Shown here piece after piece: positions 1-8,147 of a stretch of DNA of 64,000 nt. Position numbers and translations under genes: made by a program. The stretch is taken from the NCBI GenBank assembly GCA_963733905.1, contig CAVTEU010000011.1, forward strand, positions 49,779 through 113,778, written 5' to 3'. Under the pieces are notes generated by a model. It had not been told where the DNA came from. It made no database searches and saw nothing but the letters and a program-made list of their open reading frames with translations. Within the stretch, counting starts at the first letter, position 1; the number at the start of each line of letters is the position of its first letter. The DNA is from DATADW01 sp963733905. Lineage in GTDB: Bacteria > Actinomycetota > Acidimicrobiia > Spongiisociales > DATADW01.

Positions 1-422
1 TCGCGGCCACCGCCGCCACCGGGGCCGCCGGTAGCGCCGCCGCCGCCCTGCCAATCGCCGTCACGGCGGGTCGTCTTGGTGACCGTTGCCGTCGCCCACC
101 GCAAGCTGGGACCGATCTCGTCGATGCGGACCTCCACCACCGAGCGCTTCTCGCCCTCCTGGGTCTCCCACGAGCGCTGCTCGAGACTGCCGGTGACGAT
201 GACCCTGGTGCCCTTGGTGAGCGACTCGGCGACCGCCTCGGCCATCTCCCGCCAGACGGTGCCGCCGAAAAAGCTGGTCTCCTCCTGCCATTCGCTATTG
301 CGGTCCTGGAATCGGCGGTTGACGGCAAACCGGAGCTTGGCCATGGCCACCCCCGAAGGGGTGAAGCGCAGTTCCGGGTCTTCCACCAGGTTGCCGATCA
401 AGGTCACGCTGTTGATGGGCAT
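1..422 (-). CDS. ssb: Single-stranded DNA-binding protein, C-terminus off the window
   Basis: Binds and protects single-stranded DNA during replication and repair. The protein opens MPINSVTLIGNLVEDPELRF and keeps the OB-fold features of bacterial SSB; the ordered core runs to about residue 120 and is followed by a Gly-rich tail (GGGGATGGPGGGGG) that runs off the left edge, so the acidic C-terminal tip is not seen. The ATG at 422 is preceded by GAGGAG eight bases upstream. It lies 109 bases downstream of rpsF on the same strand, the usual rpsF-ssb order; rpsR and rplI would be expected to follow outside the window. No frameshift seen. Confidence 0.95.
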   Translation of the reverse strand, partial: MPINSVTLIGNLVEDPELRFTPSGVAMAKLRFAVNRRFQDRNSEWQEETSFFGGTVWREMAEAVAESLTKGTRVIVTGSLEQRSWETQEGEKRSVVEVRIDEIGPSLRWATATVTKTTRRDGDWQGGGGATGGPGGGGGR

Positions 423-531
423 CTCACACACTCCTCGCTGTCCAGGGCCCCGGATCCCCGTTGGGACCCCGCTGCCGCCTCACCAGCCGGCTTTGGTAGT
501 GGTACCACGCCGGTACGACACGTACCAGGGA

Positions 532-819
532 TCAGTTGCCCGGCCTGATGACCTTGTGCCGCAGCACCGGGTCGGCCAGCGACAGCATGCGATCGACTTC
601 GTCGATCAGCTCGGTATCGGACTCGAATGTGACCACCGTGTAGTAGCCCTCGTTGAGGTGCTCGATCTCATAGGCGAGCCGGCGCTTTCCCCACATGTCG
701 GTGGAGGTGATCGTGGCGCCCTTGCCCTCGAGGAAGGTTCGAATCTCGCCGACGTGCGTCTCCACGTCGGTGTCGGCCAGTTCGGGCCGATGAATGGTCA
801 TGACCTCATAGGTGCGCAT
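532..819 (-). CDS. rpsF: 30S ribosomal protein S6
   Basis: Small-subunit ribosomal protein S6, 95 residues, the normal length. It begins MRTYEVMTIHRPELAD and contains the family segment around WGKRRLAYEIEHLNEGYY and an ending LADPVLRHKVIRP. The ATG at 819 has AGGAGA five to six bases upstream. It is the first gene of an rpsF-ssb unit transcribed leftwards. A longer in-frame extension upstream of this start is low-complexity sequence and is rejected. Confidence 0.96.
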   Translation of the reverse strand: MRTYEVMTIHRPELADTDVETHVGEIRTFLEGKGATITSTDMWGKRRLAYEIEHLNEGYYTVVTFESDTELIDEVDRMLSLADPVLRHKVIRPGN

Positions 820-1019
820 CTGTTCTCCTTTCCTCTGGACGTCCGCTGGGACGGCCCCGCCAGGCGGCGGAGCAGGTGTGGCCCGAGGCGCGCACATGCC
901 GATGGGCCGAAGGAACTCGGTGAAGTGTAGCGGGGCCACAGACGGCGGACGGCGGACGGCGGAAGCGGACGGACAGCCGAGACGGATGGAGACGCCGGGA
1001 TCTGCTCCTACCATTTGGC
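820..1019. other. Intergenic region between divergent rpsF and DUF192 gene
   Basis: About 200 bases that must hold the promoters of rpsF (leftward) and of the DUF192 lipoprotein (rightward). Its only striking content is the GACGGCG heptad array described separately at 939-996. No RNA gene is recognised. Confidence 0.5.
939..996 (+). repeat. Degenerate GACGGCG heptad array 1
   Basis: Tandem, imperfect seven-base units of the form GACGGCG, then GACGGAC and GACGGAT variants, ending about 25 bases before the start of the DUF192 gene. The same unit recurs at three other intergenic places (1716-1763, 6819-6858, 28808-28842), in both orientations. Confidence 0.7.
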
Positions 1020-1635
1020 GTGGTGAGGAACATCCGTCACATCGTGGGCTTGTTGCTGCTCGTGGTCGTTGCAGCGTGCGGGGCGGCGGGGACATCGGTC
1101 GACGACCATCGGGCCCAACGCGACCGTGCCACCGAGCACGGCCCCGCCACCACGACCGCGCCCTCGGCCACCACTGGGCGCCACGGTCGCAACGACCACA
1201 CCGGTCGCGACCACCACCGCCGTTCCGAGTACGACCGAGGCAGCTTCCGGGTTCGCTCTCGAGGGTTTTGACAGCGGCAGCATCATGGTGGGCCGGATCC
1301 CTCTCGATGTGGCCCTGGCGCTGACTCCTCAGCAACAGGCGCAGGGTCTGATGAATGTCACCGATCTGCCAGAAGGGGCCGGGATGCTGTTCGTCTTCCC
1401 GGAGGAGAAGATGGGCTCTTTCTGGATGAAGGACACGCTGATCCCGCTCGACATCGCCTTCTTCGACGCCAATCGGCGGCTTGTCGGTGCCCTCACCATG
1501 GTCCCGTGCACCTCAGATCCCTGTGCCACCTACAGCCCGGGGGCCGCCTTCAAGTTCGCCGTCGAAGCCAACGAAGGCGCCTTCGCCGGTTTGGCTCCGC
1601 GTGCCCGGCTCAGACTGGGCGACATCGACAGCTGA
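1020..1635 (+). CDS. DUF192 family lipoprotein (frameshifted)
   Basis: A predicted exported lipoprotein. It starts at GTG 1020 with a hydrophobic signal and the lipobox VVAACG, then a Thr/Pro-rich spacer, then a DUF192 domain of about 110 residues containing LTPQQQAQGLMNVTDLP, GMLFVFPEE and FWMKDTLIPLDIAF, ending at the stop at 1633-1635. DUF192 proteins are small periplasmic or extracellular domains of unclear function. Signal and domain lie in different frames: a one-base shift is needed between about 1085 and 1130. I read this as one gene with an indel. Confidence 0.75.
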
Positions 1636-1715
1636 CGACGGACCGTCCGGAGCGAACCGTTGCGCCGTCCCCCACCGGGGAGGGAGTCGTTGGTCCGTGC
1701 GCCGTCGCGAGATTC

Positions 1716-1763
1716 TTCCGTCTCCGTCTGCCGTCCGCCGTCTTCCGTCCGCCGTCTACCGTC
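1716..1763 (-). repeat. Degenerate heptad array 2 (reverse orientation)
   Basis: Imperfect repeats of CCGTCCG/CCGTCTG/CCGTCTT, the reverse complement of the unit at 939-996, between the end of the DUF192 gene and the ribosome-binding site of the zinc-finger gene. The rest of the 1636-1789 gap shows nothing else recognisable. Confidence 0.7.
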
Positions 1764-1789
1764 ATCCCGACAACGAGGGAGCCCGACAC

Positions 1790-2053
1790 ATGGCCGGAAC
1801 GTGCAGCCACATCTCTTCGATCTCCCAGGTCGAGCCCTCTGCCGAGGGGTGTGAGGACTGCCTCCGGACCGGTGGCACCTGGGTTCACCTTCGTATGTGC
1901 CGGACCTGCGGGCACGCCGCCTGTTGCGATAGCTCACCGAGCAGGCATGCCCGGGCGCACGCCGCCGAAGCCGGTCACCCCATCGTCCGCTCGTTGGAGC
2001 CCGGTGAGGTGTGGTCGTGGTGCTACGTCGACGAGGTGTCGTTCATCGATTGA
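1790..2053 (+). CDS. UBP-type zinc finger domain protein
   Basis: An 87-residue protein consisting of one UBP-type zinc finger. Paired metal ligands are visible: C-SH near the N-terminus, CEDC, CRTCGHAACC and RHARAHAAEAGHP, with the usual WCYVDE-type ending. Such proteins are common in Actinobacteria as standalone domains; the eukaryotic family binds ubiquitin C-termini, but the bacterial role is not established. The ATG at 1790 has GAGGGAG upstream. Its end overlaps the tail of the leftward lipoprotein gene by 31 bases. Confidence 0.85.
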   Translation: MAGTCSHISSISQVEPSAEGCEDCLRTGGTWVHLRMCRTCGHAACCDSSPSRHARAHAAEAGHPIVRSLEPGEVWSWCYVDEVSFID

Positions 2054-2505
2054 GCAAGCCCGATGGGAAGTCGTGCGCTCGTCGCCGGTGGTGGTCCCGG
2101 CATCCCTGGACAGGTCAGCTCGGCTCGGGGCCATCGCTCCACCACGGAGTCGCCCACAGCCATGAATAGGTAGTCATCACGCTGGCCCTCGTCGATCAGG
2201 ATCTCGCGGTCTCCGTGGGTGATACCGGTGGGTTCCGCCCCCGGTGGCGACTCGGTCACCTCGTCGTACGTGAGGTCGTTCCCACCCTGTCCCTGGAGAG
2301 CGCCCAGTGCCCGCTCCGGGTCGCGGGCGTATTGCGCCCCAAAGAACCTGATGAAGGTCACCGACGACCAACCGCACGACGATGGACCTTCGAATTCGAG
2401 GATCAGACCATTGGGAACCTGGTTGCCGTCGGCATCAACCCAAGGGCCGTGCTCGCTGGCGCACGCCGCGACCAGGAGCACGGCGACCAGGGCGAGGCGT
2501 CTCAC
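2023..2505 (-). CDS. Putative lipoprotein, unknown function
   Basis: A 160-residue predicted lipoprotein starting at GTG 2505 with signal RRLALVAVLLVAAC and a lipobox cysteine. The mature part is acidic and contains two further cysteines (SSCGWS and LTCPGMPG) and the phrase FIRFFGAQYARDPE; I do not recognise the family. It overlaps the start region of the upstream membrane gene by four bases (GTGA), so the two are probably co-transcribed. Tail-to-tail overlap with the zinc-finger gene is 31 bases. Confidence 0.7.
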   Translation of the reverse strand: MRRLALVAVLLVAACASEHGPWVDADGNQVPNGLILEFEGPSSCGWSSVTFIRFFGAQYARDPERALGALQGQGGNDLTYDEVTESPPGAEPTGITHGDREILIDEGQRDDYLFMAVGDSVVERWPRAELTCPGMPGPPPATSARLPIGLAQSMNDTSST

Positions 2506-2888
2506 GACGCCCAGGGTATGGCGGCAACCACCAGCGCCAACGCCCCCAACAACCCGAGCCCTCCGATCCAATAGGCGGCGGGCGAGGTTCCGTTGGCACG
2601 CGAACGCCGAACCGCGACGTGGGCGACCCCGACGGCGAGGAGCATGATCACCGGATGGATCACCGCCAGGAACGGGTTGGCCTCCCACGCCTGGCTGAGA
2701 ACCCAGAGGACGATGCCGATCAAGACCTGGATGTCGAGCGCCACCGCTGCGATGGCGAAGGGGCGAGACGACCCGGGCGACCATGCGTCCCGGCGCAGGG
2801 CGCGCACGATTCCGTAGATGACCGCCGCAACGAGAGCCGCCAACACCACCCAGCGGAAGACCGAATGGATGGTGACGAGGACATCCAT
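2502..2888 (-). CDS. Small four-helix membrane protein
   Basis: A 128-residue integral membrane protein with about four predicted helices (near residues 10-28, 45-65, 75-93 and 105-125). It begins MDVLVTIHSVFRWVVLAALV; the His-x6-Trp start resembles small cytochrome b561-like or DUF-type membrane proteins, but no haem-ligand set can be assigned with confidence. Translationally coupled to the downstream lipoprotein gene. Function unknown. Confidence 0.75.
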   Translation of the reverse strand: MDVLVTIHSVFRWVVLAALVAAVIYGIVRALRRDAWSPGSSRPFAIAAVALDIQVLIGIVLWVLSQAWEANPFLAVIHPVIMLLAVGVAHVAVRRSRANGTSPAAYWIGGLGLLGALALVVAAIPWAS

Positions 2889-2918
2889 GGAGCCGGAATG
2901 GTAGGCCCGAGGGCGCGG

Positions 2919-3231
2919 TCAGCCGCCGAGCAGCCGGGCCACCCAATACGCGGCGGCGCCGATGACGATGGTTCCGATGAGCGACCGCCGGGTGACTGCT
3001 GCTCCGACGACTCCACCAGCGGCGGCGGCGAGACCCGGCGTCACCGCTGGGACACCATCGGGGGCGACGAAGCCGATCGTGGCCAGCGAGACAAAGAGAG
3101 CCAACGGGAAGGAGTCGAGGAAGCGCGCCCACAGCCCCGCTCGGCTCGGGGAGACCGGGTAACACCAGGAACGAGGCACGGCACAGATAGGTGACCGCAG
3201 CCACCACCACGACCACCCAGGGCTCAATCAC
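2919..3231 (-). CDS. azlD: AzlD family branched-chain amino acid exporter subunit (frameshifted)
   Basis: Small partner of AzlC in branched-chain amino acid export. The N-terminal half (MIEPWVVVVVAAVTYLCRAS) and the C-terminal half (FVSLATIGFVAPDG through VARLLGG) are in different frames, so a one-base indel lies near 3145. Size (about 103 residues) and four hydrophobic stretches fit AzlD. The ATG at 3231 overlaps the end of azlC by eight bases, the normal arrangement for this pair. Confidence 0.8.
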
Positions 3232-3895
3232 CGAACATCGCCCCCACCAGTGCCGCCAGCGCAGCAGCCGCGGTCACCTGCCAGGCCTCGGGGAGAACGA
3301 GCGTGGCGAGGATGGCGAACACTGCCGCGCTCCCCGCGGCTACCCAGTGCCGTCTGCTGCGGAGCAACGGGGCGGCGAGACCGAGGAAGAGCAGGGGGAA
3401 CAGAACCTCGATCCCCAGCGCGACCGGGTCGATCACCGGGCCGAGGAGGACACCGATCGCAGTACCTGCCAGCCACGCCGAGTACAGCTGGAGGTCGATC
3501 GCCGCCTTGTAACCAACGAGGTCATCGATACCGCGACGTGATGCGTCGACGGTGAGCCCGAATGTCTCGTCAACGAGCACCCAGGCGAGGCCCGCCCGAA
3601 TCGGCAGAGGTTGCTGTCCGATCAGACCCGAGAGGGTCGCCGACATCGGGACGTGACGCAGCGCCAGACCGGTCGCCGCCACCAGGATCGCCTCGGGCCC
3701 GGCGGCGGCCAGACCGACCATGGCGAATTGGGCGGCACCCGAAACCACGAGCAGCGAGGTCACCATCGCCAGCCAACCGGGCATGACGCCGACGGCGAGG
3801 ACGCCGAAGGCGACCCCGAACGGCAGGACCACGAGAAGGACCGGTGCCCCCTCGACGAGTCCCCGGCGGAACGCCGGCCGCCGGATCAACGGCAA
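3224..3895 (-). CDS. azlC: AzlC family branched-chain amino acid permease
   Basis: Large subunit (223 residues) of an AzlCD-type exporter for branched-chain amino acids in the cytoplasmic membrane. Typical AzlC segments are seen: LPFGVAFGVLAVG, VVSGAAQFAMVGL, ALRHVPMSATL and WVLVDETFGLT, with multiple hydrophobic helices throughout. Open reading frame intact. Substrate is inferred from family; members with other hydrophobic amino acid substrates exist. Confidence 0.88.
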   Translation of the reverse strand: MPLIRRPAFRRGLVEGAPVLLVVLPFGVAFGVLAVGVMPGWLAMVTSLLVVSGAAQFAMVGLAAAGPEAILVAATGLALRHVPMSATLSGLIGQQPLPIRAGLAWVLVDETFGLTVDASRRGIDDLVGYKAAIDLQLYSAWLAGTAIGVLLGPVIDPVALGIEVLFPLLFLGLAAPLLRSRRHWVAAGSAAVFAILATLVLPEAWQVTAAAALAALVGAMFGD

Positions 3896-3896
3896 A

Positions 3897-4661
3897 TCAA
3901 AGCCTGGCTCGCAACCATTCGATGTCCGCCGCCTGACCGGCGGCGTCGTCCGGCGTCTCGATGACGACGGGAGCGGCGGCAGCGGTGACCACCCCGACGA
4001 GGAGGTCGGCGGGGATCTCGCCGGTTCCCAGGTTGGTGTGCCGGTCGCGTCCGCTTCCCATCGGGTCGCGCGAGTCGTTGCAATGGACCAGATCGATCCG
4101 GCCCGTAGCCGCCTTCACCCTCTCGACAAGGGTCTCCAGTGGCTCTCCAGCAGACCAGAAGTGACAGGTGTCAAGGCAGAACCCGACATCGAGGTCACCG
4201 ATTTCCGCCCAGAGGCGCTCGATGACATCGATCTGTCGCGCCACGGCGTTTCCCCCGCCGGCGGTGTTCTCGATCAGCAGTTGCACGTCGGACTCGCGGG
4301 TCTCGAGTGCTTTGCGCCAGCGGGGGAACCCGGCGTCCACCTCCTCGTCATCCTCGACGTGACCGCCGTGGACGATGACCGCGGTCGCACCGATCTCCTC
4401 GGCAGCGGTGCAAGTGTCGGCGAGGATCTTGCGGCTGGGGATGCGGATCCTGTTGTTGGGCGACACCACGTTGACCAGGTACGGGGCGTGGAGGTAGATG
4501 GGAAGAGCGGAAGCCCGCAGAGCCTCGGCGTCGCTGCGTGGCTGGGGCTTCTTCCAGGACTGTGGGTTGGAGGCGAAGAACTGAACGAGATCGGCCTTGC
4601 GTAGAGCCGCCTCGCCCATGGGATCGGCATTGCCGACATGGGCACCGATAGCGATCGTCAC
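3897..4661 (-). CDS. nfo: Endonuclease IV (AP endonuclease)
   Basis: Probable deoxyribonuclease IV, a zinc-dependent TIM-barrel enzyme that nicks DNA at abasic sites. At 254 residues it matches the actinobacterial form: IGAHVGNADP, NPQSWKKPQPR, HAPYLVNVVSPNN, RIPSRKILADT, IVHGGHV, IENTAGGG, FCLDTCHFW and VHCNDSRDPMGSGRDRHTNLG carry the metal ligands. The frame is open far upstream into the preceding membrane gene, but the GTG at 4661 is the family-typical start, and the TGA of a hidden MPEDPAAS ending overlaps it (GTGA). Confidence 0.9.
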   Translation of the reverse strand: MTIAIGAHVGNADPMGEAALRKADLVQFFASNPQSWKKPQPRSDAEALRASALPIYLHAPYLVNVVSPNNRIRIPSRKILADTCTAAEEIGATAVIVHGGHVEDDEEVDAGFPRWRKALETRESDVQLLIENTAGGGNAVARQIDVIERLWAEIGDLDVGFCLDTCHFWSAGEPLETLVERVKAATGRIDLVHCNDSRDPMGSGRDRHTNLGTGEIPADLLVGVVTAAAAPVVIETPDDAAGQAADIEWLRARL

Positions 4662-5342
4662 GATGCGGCCGGGTCCTCGGGCATCGGGAGCGTCGCTGGC
4701 CCCACCAGCTTCACCCACCTCGACGTCCGGCTCGGGTTCGACCTCGGCGCCGGACCCAGTGGCGTCACCACGTAGCGACTCGATCCTGTGCGACACGACA
4801 TCGACTTCGCTATGCAGCGACTCGATCCGGTGTGCCACAACCCCTGCTGGTTGGTCCCATCCCTCTGCCAGGACGGCCAAGCTGCCTGCTTCTATCCAGC
4901 GCGCCCCCCAGGGGTCGTCGGGAAGTTCGGCGTCGTCGCCGACCTCCACGATCAGCGCATCGACCGATTCGCCTCCGTCATCGAATGTCTCCGACCTCAC
5001 CGACCGAAGGTCGGACCAGCGGATGAGGCTCGGAGGGTGAAAGGGGCCGGAGAGACGAAGGTGCAGACCCTCGTTGTCGCCGCTCACCACTTTGGCGGGG
5101 GCGAGCAACTCCTTGAGACCCCACCCCACCATCGCCGCCCCGATGACGATGAACGCCCATGCCCAGATGGTGTCCCGCGGCTCGAAGAGCTGCGGGCTGT
5201 CCGCCGGGAAGAGCGCCTCTTGGATCGGACGGAAGATCCTCTGCTCGAGCAGGATGTCCACTCCGATCACAAGGAGCGGAACGCCGCCCAACGCCAGCAG
5301 CCACATCCTCAGCGGGGAGCGGGCGACAGCCAGGGGGGTCAT
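4658..5342 (-). CDS. Membrane protein of unknown function, between pyrE and nfo (frameshifted near end)
   Basis: A protein of about 228 residues with two N-terminal transmembrane helices (MWLLALGGVPLLVIGVDILL, and around IWAWAFIVIGAAMVGWGL) and a cytoplasmic C-terminal part with a WSDLRSVRSE strand pattern like a small PH-like domain, then an acidic tail. The ATG at 5342 forms an ATGA overlap with the hidden pyrE stop. Its own stop (ending MPEDPAAS, 4658-4660) is in another frame, so an indel lies about 4670-4720. Function unknown. Confidence 0.65.
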
Positions 5343-5900
5343 GCCCCGACCCCAAGATCGGCCGGAGACGATCAGGGCGATGAAGGGGACGGAAAGTGCG
5401 GCGAGTCGCTCCTCCGCCGCTCCATCGCTCCGGTCAACGACGGCAACCGCCTGAACAACCCTCAAGCCGGCTTCGAGAAGCACCTCCACCGCCTCGCCGA
5501 GCGCTCCTCCGGTGGTTGTGGTGTCCTCGACGACCGTCGCCCGATCACCCTTCTCGACGGGACCGACCAGCCGCCCGCCGATCCCGTGGCCCTTTGCCTC
5601 CTTTCGCACGGAGAAGGCACTGAGCGGCGTCCCTCCAAGTCGCGCCACCAGCGCGGTGGCCACGGCGATGGGGTCGGCACCCATGGTCATCCCGCCCACC
5701 ACCTCCGTCGCCGGATCGAGCACCTCCATGACGGCTCGCCCCACCAATAGAGCACCTTCACCGTCAAAGGTGGTGCGGCGTCCATCGAGGTACCAGTCCG
5801 ACACGATCCCCGAGCGGAGCTTGAACCGACCTCCGGTGACCAGAGCGTGGGTGCGGAGGTGGTCTACGAGATCGGCCAACCCGGCTGAGGTTCTGGTCAC
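5339..5900 (-). CDS. pyrE: Orotate phosphoribosyltransferase (frameshifted at C-terminus)
   Basis: Converts orotate and PRPP to orotidine monophosphate in pyrimidine synthesis. Features: GRFKLRSGIVSDWYLDGR substrate loop, FSVRKEAKGHG, and the PRPP-binding motif VVEDTTTTGGA. The frame then reads on through two more genes without a stop. In the neighbouring frame the ending DLGVGA followed by TGA at 5339-5341 appears exactly where PyrE should end and overlaps the ATG of the next gene, so I infer a one-base indel near 5360 rather than a real fusion. Length about 187 residues. Confidence 0.85.
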
Positions 5901-5927
5901 CCCCTCATTATGGGGGTCGGCGCGGCG

Positions 5928-6793
5928 TCAATCGAAGACGACGGTCTTGTTTCCGTAGACGAGGACCCGGTGGTCGAGATGGAGGCGGACCGCCCTGGCT
6001 AGCACCACCTTCTCCAGGTCGCGACCCTTCTCCACCAGATCGTCCACCGTATCCCGATGGCTGATTCGCACCACGTCCTGGTCGATGATTGGACCCTCGT
6101 CCAGTCTCTCGGTGACATAGTGCGCGGTTGCTCCAATGACCTTGACCCCGCGCTCGTGGGCTTGGTGATAGGGACGGCCGCCGGTAAAAGCGGGCAGAAA
6201 CGAGTGGTGGATGTTGATGATCCGGTTGGGGAACCGATCCACCACTGTGCTCGTCAGGATCTGCATGTAGCGGGCCAGCACCACCAGTTCGACTCGCTGC
6301 TCCTCGCAGAGCGACACCAACTCGAGCTCTTGCTGAGGACGGCTCTCGGGATCGACCGGCAGGTGATGGAACGGGAGTCCGAAAGAGGCCGCGGCGTCGG
6401 CATGATCCGGGTGGTTGGAGACGATTAGTGCAATGTCTCCACGTAGTTCGCCCATCCGCCATCGCACGAGCAGGTCCCATAGGCAATGCGGCTCGCTGGG
6501 AGACGAGAAGCGCTACCCGGGCGCGGTCGACGCTCCGCCGGTACATCCAACGCATTCCGAAACGATCGGCAACTGAGGCGAATGCCACTGCGACGTCTTC
6601 TGGTGCGAACGTCCATCCCATCGAGTTCGAACTCGACCCGCTGAAGGAAGATCCCCTCCTCCTGATCGGTGTGCTGGTCGGCGTGGAGGATGTTCGCCCC
6701 GTGGCTGAACAGGAAGTCGGAAACGGCAGCGACCAAGCCACGACGATCCGGGCAGGAGAGCAACAAGATGCCGGTTCCGAGCAGCTCGCTCAT
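5928..6793 (-). CDS. purU: Formyltetrahydrofolate deformylase (two frameshifts)
   Basis: Hydrolyses 10-formyl-THF to THF and formate. An N-terminal ACT domain (LLLSCPDRRGLVAAVSDFLF, HGANILHADQHTDQEEG) is followed by the formyltransferase-like domain with IALIVSNHPDH, LARYMQIL, INIHHSFLPAF, GATAHYVTERLDEGPII and a C-terminal LVYGNKTVVF. The catalytic Asn/His/Asp set typical of the fold can be placed in INIHHS and DEGPII. Shifts are needed near 6615 and 6505. ATG at 6793. About 288 residues after repair, the usual size. Confidence 0.88.
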
Positions 6794-6818
6794 TCTGGCA
6801 AGACGATAAATGTCGGGA

Positions 6819-6858
6819 AGACGGAGGGCGGAAGGACGGCGGACGGCAGACGGCAGAC
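6819..6858 (+). repeat. Degenerate GACGGCG heptad array 3
   Basis: Imperfect units GACGGAG, GGCGGAA, GGACGGC, GGACGGC, AGACGGC in the divergent gap between purU (leftward) and the VOC gene (rightward), starting about 26 bases upstream of the purU start codon. Same unit as the array at 939-996. Confidence 0.7.
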
Positions 6859-6925
6859 ACGTGACCGATGAGTCCGAGCATGTGACAGCGGTCATAAGTG
6901 GAGCGACAGCACGAAGGAGGACGCC

Positions 6926-7303
6926 ATGTTCGAGGAGACCGAGGCATTCAGTGGGTTCGCGGTGCCGGATGTGGAAGCGGCAAAGAACTTCTATGGAGAC
7001 ACTCTGGGGATATCGGTGAGCGAGGAGGAGGGGATTCTCTCGCTCCATATCGCCGGAGGGCGCGACGTCCTCGTCTACCCCAAGCCCGATCATGCCCCGG
7101 CGAACTACACGATCCTCAACTTCCCGGTCCCTGATGTGGAGCGGGCCGTGGACGAGTTGGCGGCCCGAGGCGTCGAGTTCAAGCGGTACCCCGAGATGGA
7201 AGCCGACCAGGACGAAAAGGGCATTTTCCACGGTGGCGGCCCACTGATCGCCTGGTTCACCGATCCGGCAGGCAACATTCTCTCGGTGCTAGAGCAGGAC
7301 TGA
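6926..7303 (+). CDS. VOC (glyoxalase/bleomycin-resistance fold) family protein
   Basis: A 125-residue single-domain protein of the vicinal oxygen chelate superfamily, with two beta-alpha-beta-beta-beta units: FSGFAVPDVEAAKNFYGDTL and YTILNFPVPDVERAVDELAARG, then WFTDPAGNILSVLEQ. Members bind a metal and act as lyases, dioxygenases or antibiotic-binding proteins; the substrate here cannot be told. AGGAGG precedes the ATG at 6926 at good spacing. Frame intact. Confidence 0.87.
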   Translation: MFEETEAFSGFAVPDVEAAKNFYGDTLGISVSEEEGILSLHIAGGRDVLVYPKPDHAPANYTILNFPVPDVERAVDELAARGVEFKRYPEMEADQDEKGIFHGGGPLIAWFTDPAGNILSVLEQD

Positions 7304-7314
7304 GCGAAAGGTCC

Positions 7315-8043
7315 ATGACAGCGGCCGGGGAGAGCCATACTCAATCCCCGCCGCCCATGGACCTTCTACTCATCCGCCACGCCCAGCCAGATTGGGCCCC
7401 CGCCGGTATCGCCCGCAACGACCCGGAGTTGACCGACCTCGGTCTGAGGCAGGCCGAGATGTTGGGTCGTCAGGCGGCTCAGTGGGAGGGGGTGAGCGAG
7501 ATCCTCGTGTCGCCCATGGTGCGTTCCCGCCAGACGGCAGAGCCGCTGGGGAGCGGTCTCGGCATCGAGCCGACCGTCGTGCCGTGGCTGGCGGAGATCG
7601 CAAATCCCGACTCTTGGGAGGGCAGCCCGGTTGACGAGGTGGACCGGATGCTCGAACGGGTCCGGCTCCGTTCGGTAGACGCCATGTGGGATGGGCTGCC
7701 AGGTGGGGAGACCTTTCGCGACTTCCACCAGCGGATCGCCGCCGGTCTGGAGCGGTCATTCGCCGAACGGGGAATCACCCGGCTCGCAGAGGAACACCCG
7801 CAACTCTGGTCGGTGGAGGACAACAGCGCCCGGCTGGTCATCGTCGCCCACGGTGGGACCAACGCCGTCCTGCTCGGGGTGCTGCTCGGACTCGAGGCTG
7901 TTCCATGGGAATGGGACCGGTTTCTCTGGCAGCACACCTCGGTGGCGGTGGTCACCACCCACCGGGTCGCCGACGGACGCGCCTTTGGGCTGCGCTCTTT
8001 CGGGGATGTGTCCCACCTGAGCCCCGAGATGGTCACCCGATAG
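7315..8043 (+). CDS. Histidine phosphatase family protein
   Basis: A phosphoglycerate-mutase-like phosphatase of up to 242 residues. The active-site motif LLIRHAQPDW (RHG-type, with RHA) is followed by SPMVRSRQTAEPL and the second catalytic His in LVIVAHGGTNAVLLG. The first ATG (7315) adds fourteen poorly conserved residues before MDLLLIRHAQ; the ATG at 7357 may be the true start, though AAAGG upstream favours 7315. Substrate unknown. Confidence 0.87.
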   Translation: MTAAGESHTQSPPPMDLLLIRHAQPDWAPAGIARNDPELTDLGLRQAEMLGRQAAQWEGVSEILVSPMVRSRQTAEPLGSGLGIEPTVVPWLAEIANPDSWEGSPVDEVDRMLERVRLRSVDAMWDGLPGGETFRDFHQRIAAGLERSFAERGITRLAEEHPQLWSVEDNSARLVIVAHGGTNAVLLGVLLGLEAVPWEWDRFLWQHTSVAVVTTHRVADGRAFGLRSFGDVSHLSPEMVTR

Positions 8044-8147
8044 ACGGCGGCATCCCGCACGGGAAGCGGCAATAGGCGTATCGTCGGCGCTCCAGGTACC
8101 TCCGTTCACGGACGGAACCTCGCGCGACAGCTGACGGAAGGCGGGAG

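Noticed and set aside
939..996. CRISPR-like array
   Set aside because: Units are only seven bases, imperfect and contiguous, with no spacers and no cas genes.
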